Assembly (NCBI GenBank): GCA_016929905.1
Contig: JAFGHX010000022.1
Location: 17,060 to 81,059 of the forward strand
DNA length: 64,000 nt
Source of the DNA: Kiritimatiellia bacterium
Lineage (GTDB): Bacteria > Verrucomicrobiota > Kiritimatiellia > JAFGHX01
Reading direction: 5' to 3'
Positions 48,940 to 57,771 of this stretch are shown piece by piece; the first letter of the stretch is position 1; every line of letters begins with the position of its first letter. The notes under the pieces were generated by a model. The model was not told where the DNA came from. It saw only the letters and a list, made by a program, of their open reading frames with translations, and did no database searches. The translations under genes were made by a program, and so were the position numbers.

Positions 48940-51900
48940 ATGCAAAATCGCGTTTTTTCAGGGTTTTTCGCGCGTTTGACGGTTCTGGCCGCGCTGGGCG
49001 CGGGCATCGCATGGCCGGCCCGGGCACAGTGGAGCGGAGCGCCGTCCGGCGGCGCCACGGTGGGCGAGCTGCGCAAGAGTTCGTATGCGTTCACGTCACA
49101 TTCGGGCCAAGACTACAGTATTCCCAACGGTGTGGCGTTGTCCTGGAGTCTGGCTGGCGCCCCGAGCGGGACGGCCTACGACGTGTTCCTTTCGGAGGAT
49201 TCCGGCATCGGGGCGGATGACCTGCTCAGCTCGCGCACCACGAGCAGTTCGGCGACCGCCTGCAACCTGAAGATCGGCTGGACGTACGCCTGGCAGGTGA
49301 AGGCCTATTCGGGCGGAACTCTGCTCGGGACAAGCGACGTCTGGACGTTCCGCACGCCGCACGCGACGCCGCGCTGGATCCGGGTGGACGGCGGCACCAA
49401 CATGCGGGATCTGGGCGGGCGCATAACGGCCGAAGGCAAGATGACGCGGCAAGGGCTGCTCTACCGCACCGCGCAGTTCGATTTCTACACCAATTCCACA
49501 GGCGCCGGCGTGGTGGCGCCCGGCTGCGTTCAGGACCTGCGCGACATCGGACTCGTCTCGGAGTTGGATCTGCGGCGGGGCGGCCCGTACGATGTGCTGA
49601 ACACGCCGTACATCAATTATTACAACCACGGGATCTACAACTACACGAGTGGCGTGCAGAGCGCGGTGAGCTACCCCGAGGTGGCGAACTGTTTCAGGCG
49701 GATGGCCGACACGAACAACCTGCCGCTCGCGTTTCATTGCGCGGGCGGCGCGGACCGGGCCGGCACGCTGGCGTTGCTGCTGGAGTGCATTCTCGGCTGG
49801 ACGGAAGAGGAAATTCACACCGACTACGAGTACACGACCCTGTGCGCGCTGTACCAGACGCGGGATCGCAACTCGGGTTATTACCCGTGGATGCCGGTGG
49901 TCGATTACCTGAAAAGCTGGGATCCGGCGGCCCAGAGCCTGAAGGTCGGCGCCTGGAACTACCTGCTGTCGATCGGGGTGACCGAGGCGGACCTGAACAC
50001 GATTCGGGACACGATGCTGGCGGATGTGAACGGACAGTGGTTGACCGCCATCCCCCGACAGTCGACCTGGAAGTACAACGACAGCGGCGCGGACCTGGGT
50101 GCGGGTTGGAAGGAGCGCACCTACGATGATTCCGCCTGGCCCGGCGGGGCGGGGGCTCTCGGTTACGGCGAGCCCGGCATCCAGACGACCGTCAGCTTCG
50201 GGTCGGACGCGTCGGCCAAGCATGAGACCACCTATTTCCGCAAGACCTTCACGTTCGACGGCGACCCGGCCGACGTGATCGGCCTGATGCTCTACGCGAA
50301 CTACGACGATGGGTTCGTGGCCTGGCTGAACGGGCACCAGCTCGGGCGCGGCTCGATGAAGTCGCAGCGAAACGCCGTCTATTACAATACGCTCGCGTGG
50401 CGCGCGCATTCGAGCGGCGAATACGAGCCGATGGGGCTGTCCGCTCACACGGACAAAGTCAGGCAGGGCGAAAACGTGCTGGCCGTGGAAGTGCATCAGG
50501 TGTCGCCGTCCAGTTCGGATCTGGTCTGGGATGCGGAACTGAAGATTGTGACGCGCGGCAGCACGCCGCCGCAGCCGCCCGCGGCGCCGAGCGGGCTGAC
50601 GGCGAATGCCGTGTCGGCGAGCCGGATCGAGCTGAGCTGGTCGGACAACAGTGGAAACGAGACCGGCTTCAAGATCGATCGGCGCCGGAGCGGATTCGAC
50701 ACGTGGGAGCGGATTGCGGCGCCTTCCGCCGACGCCACGTCTTGCAGCGACACGGGGCTGCCGGCAGCAACCAAGTTCTACTACAAGGTGAAGGCCTACA
50801 ATGCGGTCGGCCATTCGGCGGAAAGCGCGCCTGCCTGGGCGACGACCCAGCCCGAGGGCGAGGCCGCGATAGGCGTACGCGTCGGCACGTCCGCCGACGA
50901 CGCCGAGGAGAATGTGGGCAGCGGGGTGGTGAACCTTACCAGTTCGGATCTGGAGATGATCCGTGACGGGACTGTCGATCAGGTCGTGGGCATACGGTTC
51001 CGCAACGTCGCCATTCCGCGGGGCGCCACGATCCTGGGCGCCTATGTACAGTTCACGACCGACGACGAGCCGACCTCGGACGCCGCCACGCTCCGGATTC
51101 GGGGGCACGCGGCCGACAGCGCCGGCGCCTTCACCTCGGAAACGGGCGACATCACCGCGCGCGCGCGGACGGAGGCTTCGGTGGATTGGACGCCACCGGC
51201 CTGGAGCACGGCCGGCGAGGCCGGGCCGGCCCAGCGCACGCCGGACTTGGGCGCCGTGATTCAGGAGATCGTCGACCGCGCCGGCTGGAGCGGCGGGAAC
51301 GCACTGGCCCTGGTCGTGACGGGCAGCGGCCTGCGGCGTGCGGCGTCGTACGACTACGCCCCCGAACTCGCGCCGCTGCTGCACGTGGCCTATACCACCG
51401 GCACCGCCTTGCAGCCGCCGGCCGCGCCCGATAGCGTGCTGGCGACCGCGCTCTCCGCGAGCGCGATCCGCGTGACGTGGGCGGACAACAGCGCCAACGA
51501 GACCGGCTTCCGGCTCGACCGGCGTCAGAGCGGGACGGACGCGTGGGTCCGAATCGCCTCGCCCGCAGCGAACGCGACGAACCATACCGACAGCGGACTG
51601 TTGGCGGATACGCACTACTACTACAAGCTCAAGGCGTACAACTCGGCGGGCGAGTCGGCCTATTCCGCCTATGACGGCGATACGACCCTGCCGCCGAACA
51701 CGTTTCTGAGTACCGACGAAGATCACGACCGCGACGGCCTGCCCGACGCGTGGGAAGAAGCGATGTTCGGCGATACGGCCGGCTCAGACTATGAGCGCGA
51801 CACGGACGGCGACGGCCTGTGTGACGGCGACGAATGGGTGGCCGGCACCGATCCGCTCTCGCCGGTGAGTTATCTGCAGGTCATGATCGAGCTGGCCGCC

Positions 51901-52134
51901 GGCGGCGTGGCCGTCTCCTTCCAGAGCCGCCCGCTCGAGGGCGCCGGCTATGACGGGTTCGACAGGCGCTATGCCCTCGAGGAACGGGTCTGCGCCGAGG
52001 CCGCGCCATGGCGCGTCGTACCCGGATACGCGAACATCCCGGGCGACGGCGCGCGCGTGGCCTATTCGATTCCTTCGGAGCAGACGCACGACCCCCGTCA
52101 GTATCGCGCAAAGACATGGCTCGAACGGCAGTGA
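48940..52134 (+). CDS. Secreted tyrosine-phosphatase-like protein with fibronectin-III and carbohydrate-binding modules
   Basis: 1064 residues, AAAGGAG before the ATG. Signal peptide, residues 1-29, then a fibronectin-like domain (about 30-135). A phosphatase domain (145-350) of the Y_phosphatase3 type follows: NMRDLGGRIT, LLYRTAQF, SELDLRRGGP and the active-site loop HCAGGADRAGT with C267 and R273 (C-x5-R). Then come the WKYNDSG module (373-545), FN3 (548-635), a CBM96/DNRLRE-like domain (645-825) that closely resembles that of the gene at 34535, a second FN3 (827-915) and calcium-type motifs (DHDRDGLPDAW, DTDGDGLCD). An extracellular phosphatase acting on phosphosugar or protein is likely; the substrate is unknown. 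Confidence 0.85.
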   Translation: MQNRVFSGFFARLTVLAALGAGIAWPARAQWSGAPSGGATVGELRKSSYAFTSHSGQDYSIPNGVALSWSLAGAPSGTAYDVFLSEDSGIGADDLLSSRTTSSSATACNLKIGWTYAWQVKAYSGGTLLGTSDVWTFRTPHATPRWIRVDGGTNMRDLGGRITAEGKMTRQGLLYRTAQFDFYTNSTGAGVVAPGCVQDLRDIGLVSELDLRRGGPYDVLNTPYINYYNHGIYNYTSGVQSAVSYPEVANCFRRMADTNNLPLAFHCAGGADRAGTLALLLECILGWTEEEIHTDYEYTTLCALYQTRDRNSGYYPWMPVVDYLKSWDPAAQSLKVGAWNYLLSIGVTEADLNTIRDTMLADVNGQWLTAIPRQSTWKYNDSGADLGAGWKERTYDDSAWPGGAGALGYGEPGIQTTVSFGSDASAKHETTYFRKTFTFDGDPADVIGLMLYANYDDGFVAWLNGHQLGRGSMKSQRNAVYYNTLAWRAHSSGEYEPMGLSAHTDKVRQGENVLAVEVHQVSPSSSDLVWDAELKIVTRGSTPPQPPAAPSGLTANAVSASRIELSWSDNSGNETGFKIDRRRSGFDTWERIAAPSADATSCSDTGLPAATKFYYKVKAYNAVGHSAESAPAWATTQPEGEAAIGVRVGTSADDAEENVGSGVVNLTSSDLEMIRDGTVDQVVGIRFRNVAIPRGATILGAYVQFTTDDEPTSDAATLRIRGHAADSAGAFTSETGDITARARTEASVDWTPPAWSTAGEAGPAQRTPDLGAVIQEIVDRAGWSGGNALALVVTGSGLRRAASYDYAPELAPLLHVAYTTGTALQPPAAPDSVLATALSASAIRVTWADNSANETGFRLDRRQSGTDAWVRIASPAANATNHTDSGLLADTHYYYKLKAYNSAGESAYSAYDGDTTLPPNTFLSTDEDHDRDGLPDAWEEAMFGDTAGSDYERDTDGDGLCDGDEWVAGTDPLSPVSYLQVMIELAAGGVAVSFQSRPLEGAGYDGFDRRYALEERVCAEAAPWRVVPGYANIPGDGARVAYSIPSEQTHDPRQYRAKTWLERQ

Positions 52135-52188
52135 GGAAGGCGGCGCAGCATAGCTTGCCGGCGGACGCGGCGCCGGAGCCGCATGCGC

Positions 52189-52776
52189 CTACTGCCCGAT
52201 CAGTTCCTTGAAGCGCTCGGCATCGGCGGCGGAGCCGACGATGCTGCCGTAATGGATGGGAATGCCGCGTTTGGCTCCGATCTTCCTGAAGGCTGCGGCC
52301 GCCTGGCCGGCGTCCATGGTGTATTTGCCGCCGACCGGCAGCAGGGCCACGTCCACCCCGAGCCCGTTCATCTCGGGGATGGCGTCGGTATCGCCGGGAT
52401 GATAGACCGTCTCGCCGCCCACCTCGACGATGTAGCCCACCCAGTTGTTCGATTTGGGGTGGAACGCCTTCCCGACGTTGTAGGCGGGCACCGTGCGAAT
52501 GGCGAGCCCGTGCGCCGAATACGAGGCGTTCGGCGCCACGTGCCGGCATTTGCCCGGCAGGCCCGCGTCGGGGCAGTCGGCCGTCAGCAGGATCTCGGTT
52601 TCGTTCGTGGCGATCTTGCGGATGTCGTCGGGCGAGAAGTGATCGAAATGGCTGTGTGTCACCAGGATCACGTCCGCCTTCTCGCCGCCGCCGAGTTGGA
52701 ATGGATCGACATAGACGACCTTGCCGTCGCCCTTGATTTTCACCGACGCGTGCCCCAGGACCTCGATGTCCGCCAT
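52189..52776 (-). CDS. MBL-fold metal-dependent hydrolase (UlaG/UPF0173-like)
   Basis: 195 residues from the ATG at 52776, with GGAGG upstream; 16 further N-terminal residues in frame are repeat DNA. HSHFDH (H41, H43, D45, H46) is the metallo-beta-lactamase metal motif, and later HPGDTD and IPIHYGS add further ligands. The short length and MADIEVLGHASVKI start place it in the UPF0173/UlaG-like group of small hydrolases. A cytosolic lactonase or phosphodiesterase role is possible. It follows a Gfo/Idh/MocA gene on the same strand, perhaps in one operon for sugar-acid use. Confidence 0.87.
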   Translation of the reverse strand: MADIEVLGHASVKIKGDGKVVYVDPFQLGGGEKADVILVTHSHFDHFSPDDIRKIATNETEILLTADCPDAGLPGKCRHVAPNASYSAHGLAIRTVPAYNVGKAFHPKSNNWVGYIVEVGGETVYHPGDTDAIPEMNGLGVDVALLPVGGKYTMDAGQAAAAFRKIGAKRGIPIHYGSIVGSAADAERFKELIGQ

Positions 52777-52795
52777 TGTCCGTCCTCCTTCCAGA

Positions 52796-52944
52796 CGTCG
52801 CAAGTCGGAACGTCGAAGGTCCAAAGTCGGGGAAACCCCGAATCGTAGCTCCGACCTTCCCGGCTCCGCCGTTCAAGCCACGGCGGGGTGTGCGACTTTC
52901 GACCTTCGACCTCAGACCTTCGACTCTCGCCCCTCGACTCTCAC
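52796..52944. repeat. Inverted pair of GTCGAAGGTCGAAAGTC-type arrays
   Basis: Array at about 52796-52830 (AAGTCGGAACGTCGAAGG type) and its inverse at about 52892-52944 (GACTTTCGACCTTCGACC type). It fills the gap between the two minus-strand genes and reaches into the last codons of the oxidoreductase (RVEGRESKV). Confidence 0.75.
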
Positions 52945-54063
52945 CCACGCCCGCTCCTGCGCCGATTGGCGGGTACACTCCATCAGGTGCTGGATGTGGA
53001 TCCCCTGCTCGAGGCCGGGCTCCGTCGGTTTGCCGGCGACGACGGCGTTGAGGAAGTTGACCAGGCAGGCCATGTGCGAGCGAATCCAGCCGATGCTGAG
53101 CTTGGGCGACGGGAATCCGGCGGGTTCCGGATAGCGCTGGCCGGTATCGATCCGCGTCCAGCCGCGCTGCCCGCCGAGCGGCTTGCCGGGCGCGCGCATG
53201 TCGTAGGCTTCCAGGCCGTGCGGGCGCATACTCTCGAAGCGCAGGCCGCCGCGCGAGCCGTGGAGTTCGAACCGCAGATCGTCCTCCGTCCCGGTCGCGA
53301 TCTTGGAGGCTTCGATGTGCCCGATCGCGCCCGAGCGCATCCGCGCCAGCACCATCATGCAGTCTTCGGCTTCGACCTTCACGCGGGTAGCGGGATCGTC
53401 CGCCGACGGCCGGTCCGGATAGGCGATCCGGGTGGCGGCGAGCAGTTCTTCGTAGTCGCCGAGCAGGTGGTGGATGAGGTCGAGGATATGCGAGCCGAGA
53501 TCGGCAATCACGCCGCCGCCGCTTTCACGGGCGAGCTTCCATTTCAGGGGCGCGTCCGGGTCGGCGCTGCCGGAATGCAGGTAGCAGGCGCGGAACTCGA
53601 GCGGCTGGCCCAGGAACCCGTCGTCGATCAGTTGTTTGGCCCGGAGGGTGGCGGGGAAGAACCGGTTCTGGAGCGTCATCTGCCCGATGCCGCGGTAGGC
53701 CGGCAGGGCCGCGCGGATCTCGTCCGCTTCCCGCATGTCGGCGACCAGCGGTTTGTCGCAGTAGATGTGCTTGTTGTGCCGCATGGCGGAGAGCAGCGCG
53801 TCCTTGTGCAGGTTGTTCGGCGTACAGATGTGGACGATATCGATATCCGGGTTCTCCGTAATGGCCCGGAAGTCGGTGACGGCATGGGTGGCGCCGAGTT
53901 GATCCCGGCCCTTCTCGGCGGAGGCCGGGTGTGCGGTGCACACATGCGTGATGCGCGTGCGGCAGGGGGCGGGGTCGTAGAACAGCGGCATGTTCACATG
54001 CCCGTACGCGTGTACCCGGCCGATGAAACCGAACCCCACAATCCCCACGTTGTAGCTTCTCAT
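52912..54063 (-). CDS. Gfo/Idh/MocA-family NAD(P)-dependent oxidoreductase, second copy
   Basis: 383 residues. Dinucleotide loop GIVGFGFIGRVHAYG (7-21); the EKP-type motif is YCDKPL with K104; the C-terminal domain carries GGGVIADLGSHILDLIHHLLG, in which D and H are the usual catalytic pair. Family members oxidise sugars, inositols or glycosides. GAGGGGAG precedes the ATG. Next to it is an MBL-fold hydrolase, which would suit a dehydrogenase-lactonase pair; that pairing is inferred. The last nine residues or so are encoded by the GTCGAAGG-type repeat. Confidence 0.9.
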   Translation of the reverse strand: MRSYNVGIVGFGFIGRVHAYGHVNMPLFYDPAPCRTRITHVCTAHPASAEKGRDQLGATHAVTDFRAITENPDIDIVHICTPNNLHKDALLSAMRHNKHIYCDKPLVADMREADEIRAALPAYRGIGQMTLQNRFFPATLRAKQLIDDGFLGQPLEFRACYLHSGSADPDAPLKWKLARESGGGVIADLGSHILDLIHHLLGDYEELLAATRIAYPDRPSADDPATRVKVEAEDCMMVLARMRSGAIGHIEASKIATGTEDDLRFELHGSRGGLRFESMRPHGLEAYDMRAPGKPLGGQRGWTRIDTGQRYPEPAGFPSPKLSIGWIRSHMACLVNFLNAVVAGKPTEPGLEQGIHIQHLMECTRQSAQERAWVRVEGRESKV

Positions 54064-54077
54064 ACGCCGCTCCCCTC

Positions 54078-54187
54078 AAACTTGCTCGAGAACCCGACTT
54101 CGCCGTCGTGCCTCCTGGCTTCGTCGGGCGCGGCTCACTCGAGAGCCCGCCTTCCGACGATTCGTGCGAATGCGCGTTCATTCGGGG
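54078..54187. repeat. Inverted CTCGAG-type copy and a 10-bp-unit array
   Basis: CAAACTTGCTCGAG (54078-54091) is the exact inverse of the last CTCGAGCAAGTTTG in the array upstream of the LacI-type gene. ATTCGTGCGAATGCGCGTTC (from 54165) belongs to the CGAATG-type family. Together they occupy most of the 139-nt gap between the oxidoreductase and the PD40 gene. Confidence 0.65.
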
Positions 54188-54202
54188 TGCCCCGCACCCT
54201 TG

Positions 54203-56509
54203 CTAACGCTCCCGCGCGGCTTGCTTGAAATTCGGCGGCACCTCCAGCGTCTGCGCGGCCGGCAGGTCGAGATTCGGGATGTGATCGGCCACCATGTGGC
54301 CGACGCCGCCGAGCCCGGGAATGCCCGGCGTTACCTGGACCTGGCCCGGCGGCGCGGTGGCGCGCCCGAGTGGTACGGCCCGGCTCGCGATCTTCGGCGT
54401 GGTGTGCAACGACCGGCCGTGCCCGACGTGCAGGGCGGCACGTACGGCGATGCCGCGGATCGCATCCGGCGCGTCGGCCTGCGCCGCCGCCGGCTGCCTC
54501 GGACGCATCGGCTCGCTTTCCATCGTAATGCCCGCCGGCAGCAACAGCGTGCCCGTCGACGTGCCGAATTCCTTGTGGCCCGGCCCGACGGCTGCCGTAT
54601 ACTGCGATTCCGAGACCGGGAAGTCCCCTTGCGGCGAGAAGAAACGGCCCTCTACCGTCACGTCTGGCGCCACGTTTGTCGACGCCACCTCGGGACCCGC
54701 CTGCGCAAGGAGCGGACCGCCCGGCGCCGCCGGCAACGGGGTTTGCGGAGCCGGCACATCCAGTTTCTGCTTCCGGACCATCTGTTTCTCGGTCTTCTTC
54801 TCTTCCTTCGGCGGCGTCTTCTCCGGGACGCGGCTCACCAACGGAATCTGCTTCTCCGTCCCCTTCTGCGCGGCGTGCCGGGGGATCTCCATCCGGATCC
54901 GCGGCGTCAGGGGGTCGGGTTTGGCCAGCTCAACGCGGTTCTCGGCCGGCGGGACCTGATCGTGGATCTCTTCCTCGTGCAGCATGGCCTCGACTTCCAG
55001 CGCATAGCTCTTGAGACTCACCTCGCGGGTGGGCGGCGCCATCGTGCGGTCCATGGGCCGCACGTCCGGGATCGGGACCTGCTGAACGTGCTGCCGGGGC
55101 TTGTCTTCCTGCACGTTGGGCAGCGCGGCGATCTGCTCGCGAAGTGCGAGCGCCAGGCTCTCCTTCGCCAGCGCGTTCACGTTTACCGCAATGTCCATCT
55201 TCCGTTCGGTCAGGGCTTCCTGGATCTTGACGGTCAGGATCCAGAAACTGAAGACCCCTGCGAGCAGCAGGTGGAACAGGAGCGAAGCCAGCAGGCACTT
55301 GTGCAGCAGGTTCCGCTCCCGGCGCAGTTCCTTGTCGAACAGGATGCGCAGCACGTAGAGTATGGCGGCCAGCACGACGGCCAGGATGGTGAGCGGGCCG
55401 AGCAGTTCGAGCAGCAGGGCCAGGTCGCTGCGCCCAACGACCTCGCGCGAGACGGAGGCATAGAGAAGGGCGCCGTCTTCGCGGTCCGAACTGAACAGCA
55501 GGCTCAGGCCCTCCATGGCCAGGACGGGGTCGGTTTCATTGGCCGGCGTGTTGACCGGCGCGCCGACATTCTCGGGTGCGGTCAGCGCGCCGCCGATCAG
55601 TTGGCTTCGATACAGGTCGAACCCGCCGAACCCGCCGTCACGGTCCGAACTGAAATACAGGACGTTCCCGCGCGTGGTGACCGAGACGTCGCGATCCTGG
55701 CGCGGCGAATTGAGCGAGGGCACGCGTTCGGCGAGCCAGAACCGGGGTACCGGCGCCAGCGTTTCGCCCGGCTTCACGTCGACCACCACCTTGGCCGCGG
55801 CAACGAAGATGTCGTCGTTCGGTTCGGCGCCGGGCGGCGGCGCGCGGGGCTGCCGGTCTGCGCCCTGCGCGCGGGCGGGCTCGGGCGCGGGCCGGTCGGA
55901 AGAGAAATACAGCCGATCGCCTTCGGCGCTGAACGCCGGCCCGCGTTCGTTGTGTGCGGTGTTGACGCTCTTTCCCAGTACGACCGGCTCGGTCCATTCG
56001 GCGCCGTCCCAGCGCGACAGCCAGATGTCGTACCCGCCCTCACCGCCCGGCCGGTTCGAGGCGAAGAACAGGTATTCGCCGTCGCGGCTCAGTTCCGGCG
56101 TTCTGTCGTCGTAGGGGCCGTTGACGTTCTCCAGCGGCTTGGGCCGGGTCCAGGCGCCGCGCCGCAGGCGCGACACGGCGAGGTCGGCGTTCGAGCCGTC
56201 CTCGCGCCGGGCGAAAACCAGCGTGCGCCCGTCCGCCGACAGGGTCGGTTCCAGGCAGCCGGCGGCCTCATGGACGGCGCCGGCCAGCTTCTCCGGCCAG
56301 TCCCAGAGGACGAGCCGCGGGGCGGCCGCGTCGGCCTGGCGTCGCATGGACAGCCCGTCGGTGTAGTAGCGGAACCGGTGCGGCCCCGCCAGCACCATGA
56401 GCACGGCCAGGGCGAGGACGGCGACGGCACCGTAGGTCAGCCGCCTGGGCCAGTTCGGCGCCGCCCGCCGCCGCGGTCTGGACGCATCCTTGTCGGATCG
56501 ATCGTTCAT
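54203..56509 (-). CDS. PD40 beta-propeller protein with a TonB-like transmembrane helix
   Basis: 768 residues. Helix 1 near 24-42, then PD40/TolB-like propeller strands (LFFASNRPGGEGGYDIW, LYFSSDRDGGFGGFDLY, LLFSSDREDGALLY, 90-350), helix 2 near 365-390 and helix 3 near 405-425. In helix 3, ASLLFHLLLAGVFSF has S409 and H413, the S-x3-H pair that TonB uses to contact ExbB/ExbD. After it the chain is proline- and charge-rich for about 340 residues and probably periplasmic (VRPMDRTMAPPTREVSLKSY, EEKKTEKQMVRKQK). The gene follows exbD by 29 nt, so it is probably the TonB-type partner of this motor. Confidence 0.75.
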   Translation of the reverse strand: MNDRSDKDASRPRRRAAPNWPRRLTYGAVAVLALAVLMVLAGPHRFRYYTDGLSMRRQADAAAPRLVLWDWPEKLAGAVHEAAGCLEPTLSADGRTLVFARREDGSNADLAVSRLRRGAWTRPKPLENVNGPYDDRTPELSRDGEYLFFASNRPGGEGGYDIWLSRWDGAEWTEPVVLGKSVNTAHNERGPAFSAEGDRLYFSSDRPAPEPARAQGADRQPRAPPPGAEPNDDIFVAAAKVVVDVKPGETLAPVPRFWLAERVPSLNSPRQDRDVSVTTRGNVLYFSSDRDGGFGGFDLYRSQLIGGALTAPENVGAPVNTPANETDPVLAMEGLSLLFSSDREDGALLYASVSREVVGRSDLALLLELLGPLTILAVVLAAILYVLRILFDKELRRERNLLHKCLLASLLFHLLLAGVFSFWILTVKIQEALTERKMDIAVNVNALAKESLALALREQIAALPNVQEDKPRQHVQQVPIPDVRPMDRTMAPPTREVSLKSYALEVEAMLHEEEIHDQVPPAENRVELAKPDPLTPRIRMEIPRHAAQKGTEKQIPLVSRVPEKTPPKEEKKTEKQMVRKQKLDVPAPQTPLPAAPGGPLLAQAGPEVASTNVAPDVTVEGRFFSPQGDFPVSESQYTAAVGPGHKEFGTSTGTLLLPAGITMESEPMRPRQPAAAQADAPDAIRGIAVRAALHVGHGRSLHTTPKIASRAVPLGRATAPPGQVQVTPGIPGLGGVGHMVADHIPNLDLPAAQTLEVPPNFKQAARER

Positions 56510-56538
56510 CGTGTTGTGGCGCCCTGCCGTTCAGCGCG

Positions 56539-56961
56539 CTACTGGCCGGCGCCCCAGATGACGTAGCCGATATTGGCTTCGTGGATGCCCGAGCGCTTGC
56601 AGGCGGCGATGGCGGCGGCGACGTAACCGTGCAGGGCCTCGCGGTCCCCGCGGATCAGGACCTTCTGCTTCGGATTCTCGCGCGCCGCCGCCGAAAGCGT
56701 CTGGCGCAGATCCACGACCGTCATGCGCCGGCTTCCCATATAGTAGCTGCCGTCCTTACGCACGTTCACCACAAGCACCTTCACCGCGGAACTCAGCGTG
56801 CGCGAGGCGTCCGTATCCGGCAGGTTCACCTTGATGTCGCGCTCCTGCTCGTGAAAGGTCGTCGTGAGCAGGAAGAAGATGATCAGGATGAACAGGATAT
56901 CGACGAGCGAGGTGGTGTTGACGAATTCCTCGTCGGCATCCTGCGAACGCCGGATCCTCAT
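56539..56961 (-). CDS. exbD: ExbD/TolR-type proton-channel subunit
   Basis: 140 residues, one transmembrane helix (TTSLVDILFILIIFFLL) with the conserved membrane Asp at D21. A periplasmic domain follows, with NLPDTDASRTLSSAVKVLVV and the terminal VLIRGDREALHGYVAAAIAACK helix typical of ExbD. It overlaps exbB by 4 nt and precedes the PD40/TonB-like gene by 29 nt. It should form the ion-channel unit with ExbB, using the proton gradient to drive a periplasmic partner. Confidence 0.92.
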   Translation of the reverse strand: MRIRRSQDADEEFVNTTSLVDILFILIIFFLLTTTFHEQERDIKVNLPDTDASRTLSSAVKVLVVNVRKDGSYYMGSRRMTVVDLRQTLSAAARENPKQKVLIRGDREALHGYVAAAIAACKRSGIHEANIGYVIWGAGQ

Positions 56962-57752
56962 GACGCGGTCCTCTCCGTCGCGTACTGATCGACGAATTCG
57001 GAGCCGAGCTCCTCGACGGAATCGACGAAGCGGTCCACGCGGTTGTTCAGGTAGTGATAGACGAGCAGGGTGGGGATCGCGATCGTGAGGCCGGCGGCCG
57101 TGGTGACGAGCGCCTCCCAGATGCCCGTGGCCAGCGTCTCGGCCCGGTTGGCCCCGATCTCGGCGCTCGCCGCCTGAAAGGCGCGAATCATGCCGTAGAC
57201 GGTGCCGAGCAGGCCGAGCAGAGGCGAGACGCGCGCGATGACGGACAGCCAGCGCAGGCTGCGCTTCATCCGCTCCACTTCGCGCTCCGCGGCCGTCTCG
57301 ACCGCCCGTTCCACCGCCCGGATGTCCTTGCGCAGCTTCAAGACGCCTGCCCGGATAATCCTGCCCGCGGCGCCGCCCTGCTCGCAGTAGGCGGTCCCTT
57401 TCGACACGTCCGGCTGCCCCGGGTCGAGCGCCGCTCTTAGCCCGTCCATGAACCCGGGCGGAACCAGCTTCTCGCGCCGCAGGCTGATGAGGCGTTCGAG
57501 TCCGATCGCCACCGCGAGGACCGAGCAGATCCCGATCGGGATCATCAGCGGCCCGCCTTTGCGCAGCAGCGTCATGAACGAAACGGGCTCGTCCTTCGAG
57601 GTCACCGCCGGCCCGTCCGGCGCGGCGCTGGCCGGCGTGGGCCGCACCGCCGGCAGCAGGACCGCCAGCAGAACAACCAACAGAATCCCCGTTCGCTTCA
57701 TCACGGTCCGGGACGCGACATCGCGTTCGAAACCCTTTTCAAATGCCTTCAT
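56958..57752 (-). CDS. exbB: ExbB/TolQ/MotA-type proton-channel subunit
   Basis: 264 residues from the ATG at 57752; an ATG at 57701 starts the signal peptide MKRTGILLVVLLAVLLPAV and is also plausible. Three transmembrane segments (GPLMIPIGICSVLAVAIGLE; RVSPLLGLLGTVYGMIRAFQ; TTAAGLTIAIPTLLVYHYL). The middle one carries the LLGLLGTVxGM motif of ExbB/TolQ/MotA. The N-terminal signal sequence followed by a linker is seen in a subset of ExbB proteins. It begins 19 nt after the TPR gene and overlaps exbD by 4 nt, so all four genes form one operon. Confidence 0.92.
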   Translation of the reverse strand: MKAFEKGFERDVASRTVMKRTGILLVVLLAVLLPAVRPTPASAAPDGPAVTSKDEPVSFMTLLRKGGPLMIPIGICSVLAVAIGLERLISLRREKLVPPGFMDGLRAALDPGQPDVSKGTAYCEQGGAAGRIIRAGVLKLRKDIRAVERAVETAAEREVERMKRSLRWLSVIARVSPLLGLLGTVYGMIRAFQAASAEIGANRAETLATGIWEALVTTAAGLTIAIPTLLVYHYLNNRVDRFVDSVEELGSEFVDQYATERTAS

Positions 57753-57771
57753 GCTCCTTGCCGTCCTCCGT

